Positions 1-6,097 of a stretch of 16,195 nucleotides of DNA are shown here, piece by piece; the first letter of the stretch is position 1, and every line of letters starts with the position of its first letter. The notes beneath the pieces are model-generated. The model searched no databases and was not told where the DNA came from. It saw nothing but the letters and a program-made list of their open reading frames with translations. Origin of the DNA: an uncultured Curtobacterium sp. (GTDB lineage: Bacteria > Actinomycetota > Actinomycetes > Actinomycetales > Microbacteriaceae). Position numbers and translations under genes: made by a program. Location: the NCBI GenBank assembly GCA_913774725.1, contig CAJYIG010000151.1, positions 1-16,195 on the forward strand. Reading direction: 5' to 3'.

Positions 1-22
1 TGGCACCGCGCCTCCCGTCCGT
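1..22. terminator. Half of a palindromic terminator-like repeat, cut by the window edge
   Basis: Bases 1-22 match the right arm expected for the palindrome family seen whole at 7921-7958 and 10250-10295. They equal the reverse complement of the left arm at 10251-10272. The left arm would lie before the window. The element sits about 30 nt beyond the stop of the DHA2 transporter, where a terminator is expected. It has no T tract, which is common in very GC-rich actinobacteria. That the missing arm exists is inferred. Confidence 0.55.
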
Positions 23-53
23 CAGCCGCTCACCGCGCGGCGGCCGCGCCCGC

Positions 54-1667
54 TCAGACGGACGCCTCCGTCCCGCGGACCTTCCCCACCACGACGTCGA
101 CGATCCCGGCGACGAGCGCCGCAGCCACGAACACCAGCGAGACCCCGAGCCCGAGCGGGAGCCCCTGCGAGTAGTCGCCCTTCGTGCTCGCGAGCGACGA
201 GTAGAACACGCTGCCCACGGCGGCGATGCCGATCGCCGAGCCGACCCGCGCGCCGACCTGGATGAGGCCGCCGGCGGAACCGCCCTGCTGGACCGGGACC
301 TCGGAGAGCGTGAGCGTCTGGTTCGGCGAGATGGTCAGGCCGGATCCGATGCCGGCGACCAGGAGCGGCAGCACGAGCCACCAGCCGAGGTCCGGCCCGT
401 AGTGGTCCGCGACGACCCAGATGACCGCGCCGAGCCCGATGAGCACGAGGACGGTGCCGACCACGATGAGCTGTCGGCCGAAGCGGTGCACGATCCGACC
501 GCCGACCGTCGACGCGATGCCGGAGCCGATCGCGAACGGCACCGACGCGACACCGGCGAGCAGTGCGGAGTACTGCAGGCCCGACTGCAGCGCGAGGGTC
601 AGGACGAAGAAGAGCGGGGTGAAGCCGGCGAAGTAGACCGTCGCCAGCCCGACCCCGAGCGAGAACGACCGGCGACGGAAGAGGCCGAGGTCGATGACGG
701 GCTCGTGCTCCCGGCCGTAGCGGCGCTCCCAGAGCACGAACAGGACGGCGAACACCACCGCGGCGACGACGAGCCACCACTTGGCGTTGCTCTTCCACTG
801 CTCGGACTGCACGAACGGCAGCAGCAGCGCGACGACCGCGGCACCGAGCAGCACGATGCCGACCGGGTCGAAGTCGTGCTTCCGCCCGCGCTCCTCCTTC
901 GGGGTGGTCGGGAGGTACCGGAAGGCGAGCAGGATCGTGACGAGCCCGACGGGCAGGTTCACGAAGAAGACGAAGCGCCACCCGTTCTCGGTGCCGAACG
1001 CCGTGATGAGCAGCCCACCCACGAGCGGGCCGATCGCGGTGGCGATGCCGACGGTCGCACCGAACAGACCGAAGGCGGTCCCGCGTTCCTTGCCGCGGAA
1101 CAGCTGCTGGATGAGCGCGGTGACCTGCGGGGTGAGCAGGCCGCCGGCCAGACCCTGCACCAGCCGGGCGATGACGAGCACGAACCCGTTCGGGGCGAAG
1201 CCGCAGAGCGCGCTCGCGAGGGTGAAGAGCGCGACACCGACGACGAACATGCGTCGGCGCCCCACCGCGTCACCCAGGCGACCACCGGGGACGAGCAGCA
1301 GTCCGAAGGCCAGGGCGTAGCCGGACAGGATCCACTGGACGGCCTCCGGGGTCGCGCCGCTCAGGCCGCTCGAGATGGACTGCAGCGCGACGTTGACGAT
1401 CGACACGTCGAGCAGGACGATGCCGCCGCCGAGCAGGCAGATGACGAGCGCCTTCCAGCGGTTCGGGTCCGGGGCGTCGTCCTGCTGCCGGCCGGAGTCC
1501 TGCCGCTGGCCGGAGTCCTGCCGCTGGTCGGCGTGCTGCTCCTGGTCGGGGTGCTGCTCGGCCTGCGGCGCCGACGGGTGCCCGGCGGTCGCGGCGTGGT
1601 GCGCGGTGTGGTGCGCGACGGTGGGAGCCGCATCGGGCTCGGCGGGTCTGCGGTGTTCGGCTGCCAT
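54..1667 (-). CDS. DHA2-type MFS multidrug exporter (14 TM)
   Basis: Predicted 537-aa inner-membrane proton-driven drug/metabolite exporter of the DHA2 (EmrB/QacA-like) subfamily. The first helix has LLDVSIVNVALQSI, a form of the family's LDxTIVNVALP motif. The loop after helix 2 has GGRLGDAVGRRRMF (motif A), and GWRFVFFVNLPVG follows helix 6. Hydrophobic segments fit 14 helices. A roughly 65-residue polar N-terminal tail, rich in His, Gln and Asp, precedes the first helix and contains a QRQDSG duplication. The start is ATG at 1667; a TAGCGT -10-like box lies 9 nt upstream and no Shine-Dalgarno is visible, so the mRNA is probably nearly leaderless. The substrate cannot be inferred. Family assignment is firm. 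Confidence 0.93.
   Translation of the reverse strand: MAAEHRRPAEPDAAPTVAHHTAHHAATAGHPSAPQAEQHPDQEQHADQRQDSGQRQDSGRQQDDAPDPNRWKALVICLLGGGIVLLDVSIVNVALQSISSGLSGATPEAVQWILSGYALAFGLLLVPGGRLGDAVGRRRMFVVGVALFTLASALCGFAPNGFVLVIARLVQGLAGGLLTPQVTALIQQLFRGKERGTAFGLFGATVGIATAIGPLVGGLLITAFGTENGWRFVFFVNLPVGLVTILLAFRYLPTTPKEERGRKHDFDPVGIVLLGAAVVALLLPFVQSEQWKSNAKWWLVVAAVVFAVLFVLWERRYGREHEPVIDLGLFRRRSFSLGVGLATVYFAGFTPLFFVLTLALQSGLQYSALLAGVASVPFAIGSGIASTVGGRIVHRFGRQLIVVGTVLVLIGLGAVIWVVADHYGPDLGWWLVLPLLVAGIGSGLTISPNQTLTLSEVPVQQGGSAGGLIQVGARVGSAIGIAAVGSVFYSSLASTKGDYSQGLPLGLGVSLVFVAAALVAGIVDVVVGKVRGTEASV
1492..1527 (-). repeat. Perfect 18-bp tandem duplication in the DHA2 N-terminal tail
   Basis: The unit CCGGAGTCCTGCCGCTGG occurs twice without mismatch (1492-1509 and 1510-1527). 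On the minus strand it encodes QRQDSG twice. Degenerate relatives flank it and encode the surrounding Gln/Asp/His-rich residues. The unit keeps frame, so length variation would change tail length without breaking the transporter. Confidence 0.9.
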
Positions 1668-1676
1668 GACGATCCC

Positions 1677-1682
1677 ACGCTA
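1677..1682 (-). promoter_or_regulatory. -10 box for the DHA2 transporter
   Basis: On the minus strand the hexamer TAGCGT lies 9 nt before the ATG at 1667. It fits the actinobacterial TANNNT -10 pattern, and the same hexamer precedes several other genes here. No clear -35 hexamer is visible. Confidence 0.5.
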
Positions 1683-1735
1683 GGCCGCGCCCCGAGCCCG
1701 ATCCGCAGGGTGTGCGGTTCTTGTCCCCCGGTCCG

Positions 1736-1755
1736 GCACCGCAGCCGGCCGGTGC
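1736..1755 (-). terminator. Weak hairpin after the PLDc_N-type gene
   Basis: GCACCG (1736-1741) and CGGTGC (1750-1755) are inverted repeats with an 8-nt loop. A 10-bp palindrome GGTCCGGACC lies beside it at 1756-1765. Both are just past the stop at 1776 on the minus strand. The stem is short and in GC-rich DNA could be chance. Confidence 0.3.
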
Positions 1756-1775
1756 GGTCCGGACCGGTGGGGTGG

Positions 1776-2000
1776 TCAGCGGTCCGCACGCTGCAGACCG
1801 TCCGCGGCCTTCCCGAGCAGCCAGTTGACCGCCCACCCGAGCACGCCGATGACCGGTACGAGGACGATGACGAGCGTCCAGACGATCTTCACCGCGTCGC
1901 TCCGGCGTCGGTCGCGCCAGACCTGCACCAGCGCCAGCACGTCGAGGGCCAGCAGCAGCGCGATCAGCAGCAGATGGGCCCCAGCGAGGTTCTCGAGCAC
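1776..2000 (-). CDS. Small PLDc_N-domain membrane protein
   Basis: A 74-aa peptide with two hydrophobic segments (about residues 8-24 and 36-58) separated by a short basic stretch (VWRDRRRSDAVK). It ends in GWAVNWLLGK plus a polar tail. This matches the PLDc_N family, the N-terminal membrane module of cardiolipin synthases that also occurs as a stand-alone peptide; stand-alone members have no known function. I chose GTG at 2000 because GGAGGAGG lies just upstream and the protein begins at the first helix. A longer frame back to 2108 would add unconserved arginine-rich sequence. A TAGCGT box at 2032-2037 gives a leader of about 25 nt. Confidence 0.8.
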   Translation of the reverse strand: MLENLAGAHLLLIALLLALDVLALVQVWRDRRRSDAVKIVWTLVIVLVPVIGVLGWAVNWLLGKAADGLQRADR

Positions 2001-2031
2001 GTCGTCCTCCTCCGTCGTCGTCGAGCACCCC

Positions 2032-2037
2032 ACGCTA
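2032..2037 (-). promoter_or_regulatory. -10 box for the PLDc_N-type gene
   Basis: TAGCGT on the minus strand, about 31 nt before the GTG start. Transcription from about 2025 would give a short leader carrying the GGAGGAGG Shine-Dalgarno. The hexamer is identical to boxes before the DHA2, ABC and kinase genes. Confidence 0.45.
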
Positions 2038-2140
2038 GGACGGACACCGTCGCACCCGCGTCCTCCGAGCGGACGACATCGGCCCGCCCGGACCGGATCG
2101 CCGTCCACCGGGCTGAGGTGTCCTCCACCAGACTGGGGTC

Positions 2141-2557
2141 ATGGAGTCCTGCGCGTTCTGCAGCATCATCGCCGACCGCGGACCGGCGACCTGGGTCGAG
2201 CGCGAGGAGCACGCCGTCGCCTTCGCACCGCTCCCGGGGTCGGCCCTCGCCCCCGGGCACACGCTGGTCGTCCCGGTCGCACACACCGCGGACCTGCTCA
2301 GCGCCGACCCCACCTCGCTCGCGGCCTGCACGGCACTGGCGCGGCGGGTCGGCCTCGCCATGCGTGGAGCCCTCGGCGCGACCGGCACCGTCCTGCTGCA
2401 GGCCTCCGGCACCGACGCCGGGCAGAGCGTGCCGCACCTGCACTTCCACGTGGTGCCCTGCTGGCCGGACGACGGCACGACGCACTGGCCGGAACCGCCG
2501 TCGGGGCACGTGCACGACGGCGATCCGCACGCCGACCTGCGGGCGATGTTCGAGTAG
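2141..2557 (+). CDS. HIT-family protein (histidine triad nucleotide-binding)
   Basis: A 138-aa protein with the histidine triad HLHFHVVP (His99, His101, His103), the nucleotide-phosphate-binding and catalytic motif of the HIT superfamily. The N-terminus has CAFCSII, the CxxC start typical of bacterial HIT/HINT proteins, and GHTLVVPVAHTADL matches the conserved strand before the triad. Family members hydrolyse or transfer nucleotides from AMP-linked substrates; the substrate here is unknown. It is monocistronic or first in a plus-strand run, divergent from the PLDc_N gene. No Shine-Dalgarno is evident; CAGACT ends 6 nt before the ATG and may be a leaderless -10 box. The length is usual for the family. 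Confidence 0.92.
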   Translation: MESCAFCSIIADRGPATWVEREEHAVAFAPLPGSALAPGHTLVVPVAHTADLLSADPTSLAACTALARRVGLAMRGALGATGTVLLQASGTDAGQSVPHLHFHVVPCWPDDGTTHWPEPPSGHVHDGDPHADLRAMFE

Positions 2558-2579
2558 GGCGCTGCGCCGAATGTCATCC

Positions 2580-2602
2580 CGGAGGAGCACGTCGGTCCTC
2601 CG
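2580..2602 (+). terminator. Hairpin after the HIT gene
   Basis: CGGAGGA (2580-2586) and TCCTCCG (2596-2602) form a perfect 7-bp stem with a 9-nt loop. It lies 23 nt after the HIT stop and before the lipoprotein gene. There is no T tract, so the terminator role is tentative. Confidence 0.4.
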
Positions 2603-2664
2603 CTGTGCCGATCCCCGAGTGGGCGCGGATGCGCTCTGATCGGGTCAGACACGAAAGGCTCGAC

Positions 2665-3105
2665 ATGCCCCGCTCCACGATCACCACTCCCCTGACCCTC
2701 GGTGCGGTCGCCCTCGGCACCCTCGCCACCCTCGGCCTCTCCGGCTGCTCCGCCCTCGGCGACGTCGCCCACGACCGGGTGACCTCCGAGGCAGCGACCC
2801 GCGCCGACCTCGACGCGGCGCCGGACTGGCTGCCCGCTGACGCCCGCGACATCACCTCCGTCGCCGGCACCGGGGGCAAGGCCTCCGACACGACCCCGAC
2901 CACGCTGGTGTTCACGAGCGCGGACGGCGTCACCGAGGACTCCTGCAGCACCGCCCCGCGGCAGTCCGCACCGACGATGGACGTCGAGGACGCGCCGGAC
3001 GTGTACGGGGCGACCGAGGTGCTGCGCTGCGGCCCGTGGTCGATGACGTCGAAGGGCGACCGGTGGATCGCCTGGACGCCGAACCCGGGCGACGGCGGGT
3101 CCTGA
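2665..3105 (+). CDS. Small secreted lipoprotein, function unknown
   Basis: A 146-aa protein with a lipoprotein signal: a short polar N-terminus, a hydrophobic stretch (about 9-24) and the lipobox LSGC with lipidated Cys28. The mature part has DWLPADARDITSVAGTGG, a region with TTLVFTSADG, a Cys in DSCSTAP and a later Cys in VLRCGPW that could form a disulfide, then GDRWIAWTPNPGDGGS. I do not recognise a named family. The ATG at 2665 has GAAAGG 6 nt upstream and puts the lipobox at the right distance. The downstream FtsX-type permease starts one base after the stop, so the two are probably co-transcribed and coupled. Confidence 0.85.
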   Translation: MPRSTITTPLTLGAVALGTLATLGLSGCSALGDVAHDRVTSEAATRADLDAAPDWLPADARDITSVAGTGGKASDTTPTTLVFTSADGVTEDSCSTAPRQSAPTMDVEDAPDVYGATEVLRCGPWSMTSKGDRWIAWTPNPGDGGS

Positions 3106-3106
3106 C

Positions 3107-4573
3107 GTGTCCCGCCCGGGCGGCCGCCACCGAGCGGCAGACGGCAGGTCAGCGACGACTGCGCGACCCCGCCGCGCGCCCGGACGCGCACGCCGGCTCG
3201 GGGAGCACCGCGCGACCGTCGGCGTCGCGGCGCTCTCCGCCGGTCTCGGCGCCGTCGTCGTCACCGGCGCCGAGGCCGCGCACCGCATCGTCGAGCTCGG
3301 CGTGCGCACGGGATCGAGCGCCACGGTCGCCGCGATCCTGCCCGTCGTGGCGTGGGTGTTCATCGGCATCGCGCTCTACGTCAGCGCCGTCGTGGCATCG
3401 AACACGTGCGCGACGGTCATCGCCGGCCGCACCCGTGCACTCGGGCTGCAGCGCGTCCTCGGCGCCACCGGGCAGCAGCTCCGCTGGCAGGTCACCCGGA
3501 CCGGGACGGCCTGCGGTGTCGTCGGGGCCGCCCTCGGCACGGTCGTCGGGACCGTGGTCGCCGACGCCGGACTCGCGGTCGCCGCGGCGTCCGGCACGCT
3601 CCCGCCGCTCGGTGTCCTCGTGCCACCGTCACTCGCCCCGATCGGGCTCCTGGTCGCGGGCATCACGACGGTCGCGTTCCGCACCGGCTCCCGCGCCGTG
3701 CTCACGATCTCCCCGCTCCGTGCGCTCGAGGCCGGGGTCGAGGCCCCTGCCGGCGCCACCCGCTCGATCGGGCGCACCCTGACCGCGGGCTCGCTCGTCC
3801 TGCTCGGCACGGCCGGGCTCGGGGGCGCGGTGGTCCTCGGCGCGACGAGCGTCGACTCGCTGCTCCTCGCGGTGGCGTGCGGGGCACTGTCGTTCACGGG
3901 TGTCGTCGTCGCTGCGCCGGTGCTGCTGCCCGCCGTGCTCCGTCTCGCGGCGGCGGCGTCGGCGCGGTCGGTCGTGCCGGCGATGGCGGCGCGGAACGCG
4001 CTCCGAGCGCCGCGGCGGACCGCCAGGGCGACGGTCGGGCTGCTCATCGCGGTGACCCTGATGGCGACCTTCTCCGTCGGGTTCTCGACCTACGCGGTGA
4101 TGCTCCAGGGGCAGGCCGCGGACGATCCCGAGTACTACCGGGGCATCCAGGAGCAGTTCGACCAGCTGGCCGTCATGTTCACGGGGCTCGTCGGCGCCGC
4201 CGGGGTGATCGCCGCCGCCGGGGTCGTCGTGGTGACGGGCCTGACGATCGCGCAGCGCGGCCGGGAGCTCGGCCTGCTTCGGGTGGTCGGCGCGACGAGG
4301 CAGCAGGTCCGTGCACTCGTCCTCGCGGAGACGACGATCACCGTCGCGGTCGCGGTCGTGCTCGGCGGACTGCTCGGCACCGCGTACGGCTGGGCCGGCG
4401 CATCCACGCTGCTCGGTGCGACGAAGGGCGCGGAGCTCATCGCCCCGGTCGTTCCGACCTGGCTCGTGGTCGTCGTCGTGGTGGGCGCCGCCGGCACCGG
4501 GCTCGCCGCGGCACTCGGACCGGCGGCACGTGCCGTGCGCGCGGCCCCGGTCACCGCGCTCCGCTACGAGTGA
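3107..4573 (+). CDS. FtsX-type (ABC3) ABC transporter permease, no adjacent ATPase
   Basis: A 488-aa membrane protein with two FtsX-like halves. The FtsX cytoplasmic signature appears twice, as RTRALGLQRVLGATGQQLRWQV (about 108-129) and RGRELGLLRVVGATRQQVRALV (about 384-405). The end, PAARAVRAAPVTALRYE, is typical of the family. About ten hydrophobic segments are visible, and no large MacB-type periplasmic domain. Such permeases need an ABC ATPase, which normally lies next to them; none does here. It starts with GTG one base after the lipoprotein TGA. The first 35 residues are Arg-rich, so the true start could be a little further in. The role, perhaps lipoprotein or peptide export, is inference. 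Confidence 0.88.
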   Translation: MSRPGGRHRAADGRSATTARPRRAPGRARRLGEHRATVGVAALSAGLGAVVVTGAEAAHRIVELGVRTGSSATVAAILPVVAWVFIGIALYVSAVVASNTCATVIAGRTRALGLQRVLGATGQQLRWQVTRTGTACGVVGAALGTVVGTVVADAGLAVAAASGTLPPLGVLVPPSLAPIGLLVAGITTVAFRTGSRAVLTISPLRALEAGVEAPAGATRSIGRTLTAGSLVLLGTAGLGGAVVLGATSVDSLLLAVACGALSFTGVVVAAPVLLPAVLRLAAAASARSVVPAMAARNALRAPRRTARATVGLLIAVTLMATFSVGFSTYAVMLQGQAADDPEYYRGIQEQFDQLAVMFTGLVGAAGVIAAAGVVVVTGLTIAQRGRELGLLRVVGATRQQVRALVLAETTITVAVAVVLGGLLGTAYGWAGASTLLGATKGAELIAPVVPTWLVVVVVVGAAGTGLAAALGPAARAVRAAPVTALRYE

Positions 4574-4620
4574 CGCCCAGCGGCGTCAGCGAGCTCAGCG
4601 GCATCCCCGCGTCAGCCGGC

Positions 4621-4637
4621 CCCGCGGCACCCGCGGG
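4621..4637. terminator. Compact hairpin between convergent genes
   Basis: CCCGCGG and CCGCGGG form a perfect 7-bp stem with a CAC loop. It lies in the 92-nt gap between the FtsX-type permease stop (4573) and the DUF1801-like stop (4666), so it could end transcription from both sides. No T tract is present. The gap also has three GCGTCAG heptamers of unknown meaning. Confidence 0.45.
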
Positions 4638-4665
4638 CAACGCAGCACCGGCGGGCGCAGGGGCG

Positions 4666-5094
4666 TCAGTCGGCAGCCCGGCGCACCAGCTCGCGCAGCC
4701 GCTGCTCGACCTCGTCGGTCCACTCGACGACGGCGAACGAGGTCGCCCACATCGGCCCGTCGTCGAGCCTGGCGTCCTCCTGGAAGCCGACGGTCGCGTA
4801 CCGCGCCCCGAACTTCGACGCCGGCTGCACGAACGTGACGACCTTGCCGTCCCGTGCGTAGGACGGGAACCCGTACCAGGTCTTCGGGTCGAGCTCCGGC
4901 GCGACCTCGGTCACGAGCACGTGGTACCGCGACGCCAGGGTCTGGTCGAAGCCCTCGAGTGCCTCGATCGCCGCGGTGCAGGCCTCGCGCTCGGCCTCGC
5001 GCTTCGCAGCGCCCTTCAGCCCGCGCGTCGCCTTCCGCTCCTCCGCGGCCTGCTGCATCGCGGCGCGCTCCGCGTCGCTGAACACTCCGGCCAT
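4666..5094 (-). CDS. DUF1801-like protein (YdhG/iron-chaperone-like fold)
   Basis: A 142-aa soluble protein. Residues 5-45 are charged and helical (FSDAERAAMQQAAEERKATRG onward). The core, AIEALEGFDQTLASRYHVL then TWYGFPSYARDGKVVTFVQ and a C-terminal helix DEVEQRLRELVRRA, resembles the DUF1801 family, where a GxPxY-type segment is followed by strands. The function is not established. I chose the ATG at 5094 because GGGAG lies about 7 nt upstream; the frame stays open further back but that part is unconserved-looking and crosses a repeat palindrome. The gene is single and convergent with the FtsX-type permease. Confidence 0.75.
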   Translation of the reverse strand: MAGVFSDAERAAMQQAAEERKATRGLKGAAKREAEREACTAAIEALEGFDQTLASRYHVLVTEVAPELDPKTWYGFPSYARDGKVVTFVQPASKFGARYATVGFQEDARLDDGPMWATSFAVVEWTDEVEQRLRELVRRAAD

Positions 5095-5191
5095 GTCCGT
5101 CTCCCTCGCCGATCCCGTTCCGAGCGCCGGTCGGCGGACCGGTGCTGACGGCATCCTGGCACCGCGCGTGCGCCGAGCACCACCCACCGGA

Positions 5192-5227
5192 CGGGAGGCT
5201 CGGTGCCGGCCCGCCACGAGCCTCCCG
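5192..5227. repeat. Copy of the dispersed GGGAGGC palindrome
   Basis: CGGGAGGCTCG (5192-5202) and CGAGCCTCCCG (5217-5227) pair perfectly over 11 bp, and the stem extends inward with one bulge. The arms match the family at 7921-7958. Unlike the other copies it does not directly follow a stop codon: it lies upstream of the DUF1801-like gene and about 185 nt past the DUF4383 stop. Confidence 0.75.
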
Positions 5228-5353
5228 CCCGGAGCCGGATCGCAGACCGCGTCGGCCTGACCCGACAGGATCGGTGCCGAGGCGACATCGCCGGGGTCGG
5301 CGTCATCGACACCCTCCGACGCCGTCGACCGTGCACGGAGCGCCCCGGTGCAC

Positions 5354-5393
5354 GACAGGAGCGCGCCGGTCCGAGGACCGACGCGCTCCTGTC
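5354..5393 (-). terminator. Strong hairpin after the DUF4383 gene
   Basis: Two 19-nt arms (5354-5372 and 5375-5393, starting GACAGGAGCGCG) pair with one mismatch around a CGAG tetraloop. The hairpin starts 18 nt past the DUF4383 stop on the minus strand. Its sequence is unrelated to the GGGAGGC palindrome family. The long stem makes it the best terminator candidate in the window, despite having no clear T tract. Confidence 0.7.
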
Positions 5394-5411
5394 AGCGCTG
5401 GACGGGGTGGG

Positions 5412-5870
5412 TCAGCGCGCGGTACGACCCGCGCGGGGCAGGAGCACACCGAGCAGGATCATCGCGACGGCGAGCAGTGCGTGCAGCACGTTGTCGGCGC
5501 TGTTCAGCGGGACGAAGTTCGCCGCACCGGCCATGCCGGCGACGAAGAGGCCGAACACGAACAGCACGGCGTAGATGATGCCGCCGATGAGCAGGTAGGA
5601 GCGCGAGCCGGCTGCGGACCGGGCGGCGAGGACGCCGACGATGCCGAACAGCAGGTGCACGATGTTGTGCAGGGCCGACACCTGGAAGAGCCCGAGGAGC
5701 ATGGCCATCGAGCTGTTGCCCGCGAACGACATGGTGCCCATGTCCATGGTCAGGCCGGGGATGAAGCCGGCGATGCCGACGATGAGGAAGACGACGCCGA
5801 AGAGCAGGGCGCCCTTCTGGACGAGGGTCGACGCGAACCCGGTGCGGGTCGATGCTGCGTTGCTGGTCAT
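5412..5870 (-). CDS. DUF4383 four-TM membrane protein
   Basis: A 152-aa integral membrane protein with four hydrophobic segments (about 20-40, 65-83, 92-112, 128-145). LFQVSALHNIVHLLFGIVGV (about 61-80) and the final LNSADNVLHALLAVAMILLG are hallmarks of DUF4383, a family common in actinobacteria. Its function is unknown; the His/Asn-rich helix ends are conserved. I chose ATG at 5870, with GGAAGGA 7 nt upstream, over an ATG nine codons earlier. It is divergent from the ABC operon at 6098 across 227 nt and is followed by a strong hairpin. Confidence 0.88.
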   Translation of the reverse strand: MTSNAASTRTGFASTLVQKGALLFGVVFLIVGIAGFIPGLTMDMGTMSFAGNSSMAMLLGLFQVSALHNIVHLLFGIVGVLAARSAAGSRSYLLIGGIIYAVLFVFGLFVAGMAGAANFVPLNSADNVLHALLAVAMILLGVLLPRAGRTAR

Positions 5871-6084
5871 GGTGCTGTCCTTCCGAATGCGTTCCACGAC
5901 GGCGTCTCGAGGTCACCGCACAGGGGCAGCGTCGTCGTCGTACAGGGGTTTCGGAGCAGCTGCGCAGCCGGATTGGTGCGGGGTCGGGGTGGTCGTCCAG
6001 CGCGATCGAGCAGGCGCGGGTCCTCCGCTGGGATGATCCCGGGTCTCCACCCGTGGGGGGACGCGCTCGACGGGCGCGCGGAAA

Positions 6085-6090
6085 TAGCGT
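6085..6090 (+). promoter_or_regulatory. -10 box for the ABC exporter operon
   Basis: TAGCGT lies exactly 7 nt before the GTG at 6098, the spacing that would put the transcription start on the start codon. No good Shine-Dalgarno precedes that GTG, so a leaderless mRNA is the simplest reading. No clear -35 is seen. Confidence 0.5.
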
Positions 6091-6097
6091 GGATCTC

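Larger units (their letters stand above)
5095..5411. other. 317-bp intergenic region with three inverted repeats
   Basis: No convincing gene is seen between the DUF1801-like start and the DUF4383 stop. The stretch holds an inverted repeat at 5124-5145, a copy of the dispersed palindrome at 5192-5227 and a strong hairpin at 5354-5393. The 126 bases between the last two contain one short minus-strand ATG frame (from about 5309) with a fair Shine-Dalgarno, but its product is Arg-rich and runs out of frame into the DUF1801-like gene, so I do not call it. Confidence 0.6.

Noticed and set aside
2001..2108. Longer start for the PLDc_N-type peptide (ATG at 2108)
   Set aside because: The extra residues are Arg/Gly-rich, and the GTG at 2000 has an excellent GGAGGAGG site upstream.
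402..2639. A 745-codon open frame on the plus strand opposite the DHA2 gene
   Set aside because: Its product is Arg/Asp/Glu-rich with no recognisable domain, and it runs antisense through a clear transporter and through the HIT gene. Long antisense frames are expected at this GC content.
4574..4665. Three GCGTCAG heptamers as a direct-repeat array
   Set aside because: Spacing is irregular and the sequence around them is not repeated; likely chance in a short GC-rich gap.
5095..5217. Longer start for the DUF1801-like protein
   Set aside because: The extension is Arg/Pro-rich, reads through a repeat palindrome, and the ATG at 5094 has a good Shine-Dalgarno.
5016..5309. Short minus-strand frame starting after GGAGGG near 5309
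   Set aside because: Despite the good ribosome site, the product is Arg/Ser-rich, resembles no family, crosses a palindrome and overlaps the DUF1801-like gene out of frame.
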